In this document: positions 43,292-47,829 of the stretch, in pieces
Position numbering within the stretch: the stretch's first letter is position 1
How the letters are laid out: each line of letters begins with the position of its first letter
Assembly: GCA_016195405.1 (NCBI GenBank)
Contig: JACPZP010000171.1
Location: 1 to 47,829 of the forward strand
Length of the DNA: 47,829 nucleotides
Direction: 5' to 3'
Origin: Planctomycetota bacterium
GTDB lineage: Bacteria; Planctomycetota; Planctomycetia; Gemmatales; Gemmataceae
Translations under genes and position numbers: made by a program
Notes under the pieces: generated by a model
The model's input: the letters and a program-made list of their open reading frames with translations, nothing else
Databases searched by the model: none
Told to the model about the DNA's origin: nothing

Positions 43292-43344
43292 GCGACTGGA
43301 ACACGCGTACGTCGAACTCCGGTCGCGTACGCTCCCGGCTCGCC
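43274..43344. repeat. GAGCCGGGAGCGT palindrome (copy C), overlapping the mtnA stop
   Basis: Arms at 43274-43300 and 43318-43344 match at 23 of 27 positions. The left arm supplies the last codons and TAA of mtnA. The right arm keeps the undamaged family sequence. It ends 5 bases before the stop of the convergent frameshifted gene. Decay is greater in the coding arm. Confidence 0.8.
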
Positions 43345-43349
43345 GATGA

Positions 43350-43780
43350 TCATTTCTTGTCGCGCTCCAAGACGAGCACGAAGGTCGCTGGATCTTCTTG
43401 AGTGACGAACTCCTTGGGGCGAGCCTCATCGCCAGCACGCGCGAAGCAGATTTTCAATTTGTCTTTTTCAAACTGATAAATGCCGACTTGGGCCTTGCCC
43501 TCGCAATTTCCGGTTTTGATGGCGAGGTCGATTTTTTTCGGCTTGGCGGCTGAGTCCAGCTTGAAGATTCCTTCCTCACTGTTGTCGCCGGCTTGAAACT
43601 CGTACTTGTCCTTCGTGAAGACGAACCGCCACGATTCAAACGTGTCAGGATCAAGCGAATTCCACGAGGCGATCTTCCATTTTCCCTGAAACTGCTCGTT
43701 ATCGCTTTCTTGTCTTGCCCGCCGGCGTGGGCGGCAATTATCAGCACGGGCGCCAGAATGAGCACGAACAGTCGTTTCAT
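43350..43780 (-). pseudogene. Frameshifted secreted TIGR03067-type protein
   Basis: The gene starts with a signal peptide (KRLFVLILAPVLIIAAHAGG) and reads GQDKKAITSSF in one frame. The body, EQFQGKWKIASWNSLDPDTF to FVLVLERDKK, is in the -1 frame and ends at the stop 43350-43352. Stepping back one base after AAA joins them as GQDKKSDNEQFQGKWK, as expected for the TIGR03067 family, which is common in planctomycetes. The body includes WRFVFTKDKYEF, IFKLDSAAKPKKIDL and GIYQFEKDKLKICFAR. The break lies in AAGAAAGC, the same octamer as in the gene at 28101. Error, lesion or recoding cannot be told apart here. Confidence 0.75.
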
Positions 43781-43811
43781 GACATGGCTCCTTTAGTAAG
43801 CGTAGATAAGA

Positions 43812-45206
43812 TTACAACCCCGCGATCGGCTCCCATCCCGTCATGATTTGCGTAATCTCGCGCGGCAGGCTCGGCACCAAGCGCAATTCACCGACGTCGA
43901 ATAGCGTGTGCAGAATGGTGGCGATCAGGTTTTGAATGCGGACCGGATTCGTAGCCGGCGAACCTGCGTTTCTATCGGAGCGGCCTATGACCTGGCCCAT
44001 ATTAAGGCCGCCGCCTGCCAGGAGGAGCGGGGCGAGATTGCCCCAGTGATCGCGGCCGCCGTTTTGGTTGATGCGCGGCGTCCGGCCCATCTCGCCGCAG
44101 ACAATGAGAAGGATCTTCTCCGACAAGCCGCGCGCGTCGACATCTTCCAGAAACGCGGACAGTGCGTGGTCGAGGGGCCGGCCCATGTAGCCCATGCCCT
44201 CGCCGACCGGGGCATTGTTGACGTCGGCGTGCATATCCCAAACGAAATTCGTCGTGACGGTCACGAAACCGCAGCCGCGTTCGCACAAACGGCGGGCGAG
44301 AAGCAGCAGCTTGCCCAGCGAGTGGGCGTTGTCGACGTAATTGTTGTAATTGTTCCAGCGGCGGTTGATATGCTCGGGACGGACCAACCGTGCGGTGTCG
44401 TAGCGGTCGACGACGCGCGGGCTTTCCTGATTCAGATTGAAGGCGTCGGCGACGCCGCCCAGCACGGTCTGGAACGCCATCTCGCGCGTGCGATCCATGT
44501 CTTCAAGCAGCCGGTTTTCGGCCGTCTCCCAACGCAGATAGTCGAGCTGGCTCAAAAGAAAGCGGCGATCGCCGAGACGGTCCATCGGCATTGACAGCCG
44601 CATGTCACTCTGCAGGTCGCCGCCTACGCTAGGATCGAAGGGTGCAAACGACGGCCCGAGCATGCCGGTGGCGTTGAATCGGCCAAAGTTCATCGTGCCA
44701 GGCTGGGAGGCAGCATCGACGGCCCGCGGCAGCAGCAGAACGTTGGTCGGCAGGCCGTTAGCCGGGTGACTGCGCCCGGCGACACGGGAGTAGATCGAGC
44801 CGAGGTTGGCCCCAAAGGTGTCCCGCCCGACGATTGGCTTAATGTCGTGATTGCCGTCACCTGCGACGAACGAGCGAACGACCGAGACACGATCGGCCAA
44901 AGAAGCGAGACGCGGGAAGCTGCCGCCGAACGTGACGCCTGGAATGCGCGTTGCCACTTCGCCGGTGACGCTGCGAAACTCGGCCGGCGCGGTCATTTTG
45001 GGGTCGAAGGTTTCGATCTGGCTCGGGCCGCCGTGCAAGAAGAGGAAGATGACGGATTTGTCTTTGAGTATTGGCCGCCGCTCCTGAACGGCGTGCGCTT
45101 TGGCGGCGAACAGATCGGCCAACGTAAGCCCGCCCAGGGCGAGGCCGCCGACTTGCAGAAACGCGCGGCGATTGTGGCGACGGTCGCGATCGAATATTGA
45201 AAGCAT
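43812..45206 (-). CDS. DUF1501-family exported protein with twin-arginine signal
   Basis: This 464-residue protein starts at the ATG after GGGGGGGG-type purine sequence; a GTG 7 codons upstream is possible. The N-terminus has a twin-arginine motif (HNRRAFLQVGG) and AKAHA cleavage, so it should be exported folded. The DUF1501 (sulfatase-like) domain shows VIFLFLHGGPSQIETFDPK, the VVRSFVAGDGNHD segment and LLIVCGEMGRTPRINQNGGRDHWG near the end. These are predicted metal-site motifs of the alkaline-phosphatase superfamily type. In planctomycetes such proteins often sit next to DUF1553/DUF1549 cytochrome proteins; none is here. Confidence 0.88.
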   Translation of the reverse strand: MLSIFDRDRRHNRRAFLQVGGLALGGLTLADLFAAKAHAVQERRPILKDKSVIFLFLHGGPSQIETFDPKMTAPAEFRSVTGEVATRIPGVTFGGSFPRLASLADRVSVVRSFVAGDGNHDIKPIVGRDTFGANLGSIYSRVAGRSHPANGLPTNVLLLPRAVDAASQPGTMNFGRFNATGMLGPSFAPFDPSVGGDLQSDMRLSMPMDRLGDRRFLLSQLDYLRWETAENRLLEDMDRTREMAFQTVLGGVADAFNLNQESPRVVDRYDTARLVRPEHINRRWNNYNNYVDNAHSLGKLLLLARRLCERGCGFVTVTTNFVWDMHADVNNAPVGEGMGYMGRPLDHALSAFLEDVDARGLSEKILLIVCGEMGRTPRINQNGGRDHWGNLAPLLLAGGGLNMGQVIGRSDRNAGSPATNPVRIQNLIATILHTLFDVGELRLVPSLPREITQIMTGWEPIAGL

Positions 45207-45264
45207 GCGGCCCCCCCTCGTCTTCACCTGTTATACCTTATCAGCTCATTGGAATCCATCGTTA

Positions 45265-45324
45265 AGCGTGGAGCCGCGGGCGACCGCCTGCGCCGCCTAC
45301 CGCGGTCGCCTGCGGCTCCCCGCT
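45265..45324. repeat. Inverted repeat GGAGCCGCGGGCGACCG
   Basis: Arms at 45265-45286 and 45303-45324 match at 20 of 22 positions around a 16-base loop. It lies between the DUF1501 gene and the MetX-like gene, both minus. The arm shares the GAGCCG...CGACCG pattern with the GAGCCGGGAGCGT family but is otherwise different, so it may be a separate subfamily. Confidence 0.75.
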
Positions 45325-45334
45325 AAACTTGACT

Positions 45335-46405
45335 CTATTTTTCACTGGAGGCTAACAACTCCACGAGGTGTTTCTTCCACACCGCTGCCAAGGTGTGCGT
45401 CTGATGCCCGTTTGTTTGCTCGCTCTCCGGAAACACGATGGCCCGTCCTTGCGGCACATTTTTGATCGCTTTTTCCAGTATGCCAATTTCCGGTGGATTG
45501 ATGAGGTCGTCCGCGAAGTTGATGGCCAAGAGCGGCGCCTTGATCTTGCCGAGGTTTGGCGCCGGATCGTAGTCGCGCGACGCTTCGATGGCGTACAGGA
45601 CGTCGTTGGCGTCCTTCTTGTCGAGCACCAGCTTGGCCGCCTTCGCCAGAAGCTTGTCCGCCAATTCTCGCGTGGGCGCTTCCTTCTGCCGGCGAGTCGG
45701 GTTGCTCGCCATCAGAAACATGATCTCCGCTGCGGTCTTAAGGCTCGGCGGCTGACTGGTGTATTCGCCGTCGCGCCATGCCGGATCGTTGCGAATAGCG
45801 TCGCTGATCGCCTTGCGCCACGCGCGGTTGCGGCCCGCGATCTGAACCGGCTGGCAAGCGAGCGGCAAAAGCGCGTCCATGAATTCGGGATGCAGCTCGC
45901 CCCAGAGCCAAGTGTGCATGCCGCCCATGGAGGTGCCCATCACCAGGCGCAGATGATTGACCTTTAGTCCCTCGGTCAACATGCGGTGCTGGGCGCCAAT
46001 CATATCGTGGTAGCCGTATGGTGGGAACTTCGCTTTCAGCCCGCTCGAAGGCCGCGTCGATTGGCCATGGCCAAGGCTGTCGGGGATGATGATGTAGTAT
46101 TTCTCGGCGTCGAGCGGCTGTCCCTTGCCGAACAACGCGCCCGCGAACTCCTTCTTCAAGAAATTCTCGCCGCTGCCCGTGGTGCCGTGGAGGACGAGGA
46201 CGGCGTTTCGGACCACTCCCACGTCATCGCGGCGCGGAATGCCCCAGGTGCGGTAATGCATGCGCAGCTCGGGCAAAGTTTCGCCGGAATTGAATTTGAA
46301 ATCCTTGAGGACGATTTCGCTTTCCGAGGTTGGCTTGAGAATGCCGCCGGCTTGCAGCGGCGCCAAGAACACAAGGAAGATGAAAACGGGGATGCCTTTG
46401 CGCAT
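45335..46405 (-). CDS. Secreted MetX-like alpha/beta hydrolase
   Basis: This 356-residue protein resembles homoserine O-acetyltransferase (MetX) but carries a signal peptide (PVFIFLVFLAPLQAGG), which cytosolic MetX lacks. The fold is clear: MHYRTWGIPRRDD, AVLVLHGTTGSGENF, YYIIIPDSLGHGQSTRP, Ser159 in VMGTSMGGMHTWLW, Asp299/300 in NFADDLINPPE and His334 or His337 in NGHQTH. A true MetX would sit in methionine synthesis; export argues for a hydrolase on an external ester. It is the only gene between two inverted repeats. Confidence 0.85.
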   Translation of the reverse strand: MRKGIPVFIFLVFLAPLQAGGILKPTSESEIVLKDFKFNSGETLPELRMHYRTWGIPRRDDVGVVRNAVLVLHGTTGSGENFLKKEFAGALFGKGQPLDAEKYYIIIPDSLGHGQSTRPSSGLKAKFPPYGYHDMIGAQHRMLTEGLKVNHLRLVMGTSMGGMHTWLWGELHPEFMDALLPLACQPVQIAGRNRAWRKAISDAIRNDPAWRDGEYTSQPPSLKTAAEIMFLMASNPTRRQKEAPTRELADKLLAKAAKLVLDKKDANDVLYAIEASRDYDPAPNLGKIKAPLLAINFADDLINPPEIGILEKAIKNVPQGRAIVFPESEQTNGHQTHTLAAVWKKHLVELLASSEK

Positions 46406-46420
46406 GTGGAGATTATATGC

Positions 46421-46496
46421 AAGCCCGCAGGCGAGTCTTCGAGCCTGCGTGGGTGTCGATCTACCCTCACAGGCTCGAAGACTCGCCTGCGGGCTT
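46421..46496. repeat. 27-bp perfect palindrome upstream of mutL
   Basis: Arms at 46421-46447 and 46470-46496 are perfect complements over 27 bases (arm starts AAGCCCGCAGGCGAGTCTTC) around a 22-base loop. It is not part of the GAGCCGGGAGCGT family. It lies between the divergent MetX-like and mutL genes, so any mutL promoter must read past or start within 46497-46553. Confidence 0.85.
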
Positions 46497-46553
46497 GGAG
46501 CCTGTGTAGAATAAGCCCAGGAGAATTCGCAGCCTCAGGATGTGACCATTCCC

Positions 46554-47829
46554 ATGACCGCACTTCTCGGGTCGACTCGTTCGCGCATCCAACAGCTTCC
46601 CATGTCGGTCATCACCAAGATCGCGGCCGGTGAAGTGATCGAACGGCCCGCAAGCGTTGTCAAGGAACTCTTGGAGAACTCGGTCGACGCCGGCAGCACT
46701 CGCATCGACATCGACATCGAAGAGGGCGGGGCGGAGCTGATCCGCGTCGTCGATGACGGCTGCGGCATCGCGGCCGACGACTTGCCGCTCGCATTCGCCA
46801 ACCACGCCACCAGCAAGCTCGCCTCGGCCGACGATCTCTTCCGCGTTCACACGCTTGGCTTTCGCGGCGAAGCGCTGGCGTCGATCGGCGGCATTGCCCA
46901 AGTGAGCCTGCAATCCCGGCCCGCCGCCGAGATGATTGGCGCGGAGGTCACCTGCCACGGCGGCCAAATTTCCGAGCCGCGAGCATGGAACGGCACCGCC
47001 GGCACGCGCATCGAAGTCCGCCATCTTTTCTATAACACGCCGGTCCGCCGCAAGTTCCTCCGTACCGCCGGTACCGAGACGGGACATATCTGTGAAATCT
47101 ACACCCGGCTGGCCCTCGCTCGACCCGGCCTGCACGTGACGTTGACCCACAACGGCAAGAGCGTTTACGAAGTCGCAGGGGATACGGATCTTTTGGATCG
47201 AATCGGACTATTTTTCGGCGCGGAGATCAAGGACCAGCTCTACGGTATCGACGCGTGCCAGGGGCCGGCGCGTCTCTACGGCTTCGTCGCCGACCCCGCC
47301 TGCGAGCGCGGCAATCTCAAAATGCAATACCTCTTTCTCAATGGACGCTGGATCCGCGACCGCAGTCTGAGCCATGCACTGCAAGAGGCCTATCGCGGCC
47401 TGCTGATGACGGGTCGGTACGCTGTGGCCTTTCTTTTCCTCGATCTGCCCGCCGACCACGTCGACGTCAATGTCCACCCGACCAAAGCGGAAGTCCGTTT
47501 TCGTGACGGCGGCGCTTTGTATAGTTTCGTCTTGTCCACGATCCGGGAGCGACTCAACCGCGAAAACCTGACCGCTCGCCTGCGGCCGCCGGCGCCCCTT
47601 GGAATGATGACCGCCACCCCTTGGCCAGCGCCGCCGCCGAGCAAGGGCGCATCGCTCTTCTCGCGGCCCGGTCTGCCGGAATACACGCGGAACTCCGGGC
47701 AACTTATGCCGCGCGCGTCGCAACCCCCGACTCAACTTTCGCCGCCTCCCTCGGCGCCGAACACGTCGAGCGGTCCGGAGGTTTCGCCTCCTCCAGCGCC
47801 GCCTCAGGATTCGGCTCCGCTCAACGCCA
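46554..47829 (+). CDS. mutL: DNA mismatch repair protein MutL (5' part; cut by the window end)
   Basis: 425 residues are visible and the gene continues beyond the window. MutL is the ATPase that couples mismatch recognition to strand removal. The GHKL motifs are clear: ELLENSVDAGSTRIDIDI (Glu and Asn of motif I), VVDDGCGIAADD (motif II) and HTLGFRGEALASIGG (motif III). VRHLFYNTPVRRKFLR and VDVNVHPTKAEVRFRD mark the end of the ATPase and transducer domains. A Pro-rich linker starts near residue 345. The C-terminal dimerisation and endonuclease domain is beyond the edge, so its metal motif cannot be judged. Confidence 0.95.
   Translation, partial: MTALLGSTRSRIQQLPMSVITKIAAGEVIERPASVVKELLENSVDAGSTRIDIDIEEGGAELIRVVDDGCGIAADDLPLAFANHATSKLASADDLFRVHTLGFRGEALASIGGIAQVSLQSRPAAEMIGAEVTCHGGQISEPRAWNGTAGTRIEVRHLFYNTPVRRKFLRTAGTETGHICEIYTRLALARPGLHVTLTHNGKSVYEVAGDTDLLDRIGLFFGAEIKDQLYGIDACQGPARLYGFVADPACERGNLKMQYLFLNGRWIRDRSLSHALQEAYRGLLMTGRYAVAFLFLDLPADHVDVNVHPTKAEVRFRDGGALYSFVLSTIRERLNRENLTARLRPPAPLGMMTATPWPAPPPSKGASLFSRPGLPEYTRNSGQLMPRASQPPTQLSPPPSAPNTSSGPEVSPPPAPPQDSAPLNA

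Overview
The window looks like chromosomal DNA of a Planctomycetota bacterium, most likely a Gemmatales/Gemmataceae-type lineage. The case is cumulative. It has GC-rich coding with many secreted proteins and a single-chain SecDF of 1336 residues. It also carries families typical of planctomycetes: DUF1501 with a twin-arginine signal, ThuA-like, a TIGR03067-type protein, ankyrin plus PQQ-propeller, and a YVTN-propeller/cytochrome fusion. Long GAGCCGGGAGCGT-type palindromes are scattered between genes. No rRNA, tRNA, CRISPR array, insertion sequence or prophage was seen, so this is ordinary chromosome with a few accessory patches.

Layout. 0.2-6.9 kb: a heavy-metal RND efflux system. The adaptor and pump form a minus-strand operon, and the TolC-like lipoprotein converges on the pump with overlapping 3' ends. 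7.1-10.0 kb: a DUF4139 protein whose 3' end is duplicated as a fragment, with two overlapping small unknown genes between the copies. 10.1-14.2 kb: a plus-strand envelope cluster with a beta-barrel protein, two polysaccharide-export-type lipoproteins (one lacking the central export domain) and two small secreted proteins. 14.3-15.8 kb: a five-haem cytochrome. 15.9-21.4 kb: tgt-yajC-secDF, the conserved tRNA-modification and protein-export operon. 21.6-25.6 kb: an S9 peptidase, a ThuA-like protein and a HEAT-repeat protein, all secreted. 25.8-32.4 kb: an alpha/beta-hydrolase-like protein, a CoiA-like nuclease, a frameshifted secreted gene, an ankyrin/PQQ protein and an esterase with TPRs. 32.4-33.2 kb: a DUF433/PIN-like toxin-antitoxin pair. 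33.3-37.3 kb: a POT peptide transporter, a second copy of the hydrolase-like protein and XerD. 37.8-43.3 kb: pyrG, then the tightly coupled chain of propeller-cytochrome, inositol-phosphatase-family protein and mtnA. 43.4-47.8 kb: a frameshifted TIGR03067-type gene, a DUF1501 protein, a MetX-like hydrolase and the 5' part of mutL, which runs off the end.

The points most worth following are these. Two reading-frame breaks both fall on the octamer AAGAAAGC and are repaired by the same -1 shift. Two paralogous hydrolases have Asp or Glu at the usual nucleophile position. Very long perfect palindromes sit between genes, one touching a ribosome binding site and one supplying a stop codon. A mini export lipoprotein seems to arise by loss of an internal domain. 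A small two-gene module lies between direct repeats. I did not find a clearly new multi-gene system; the coordinates and caveats for each lead are given below.
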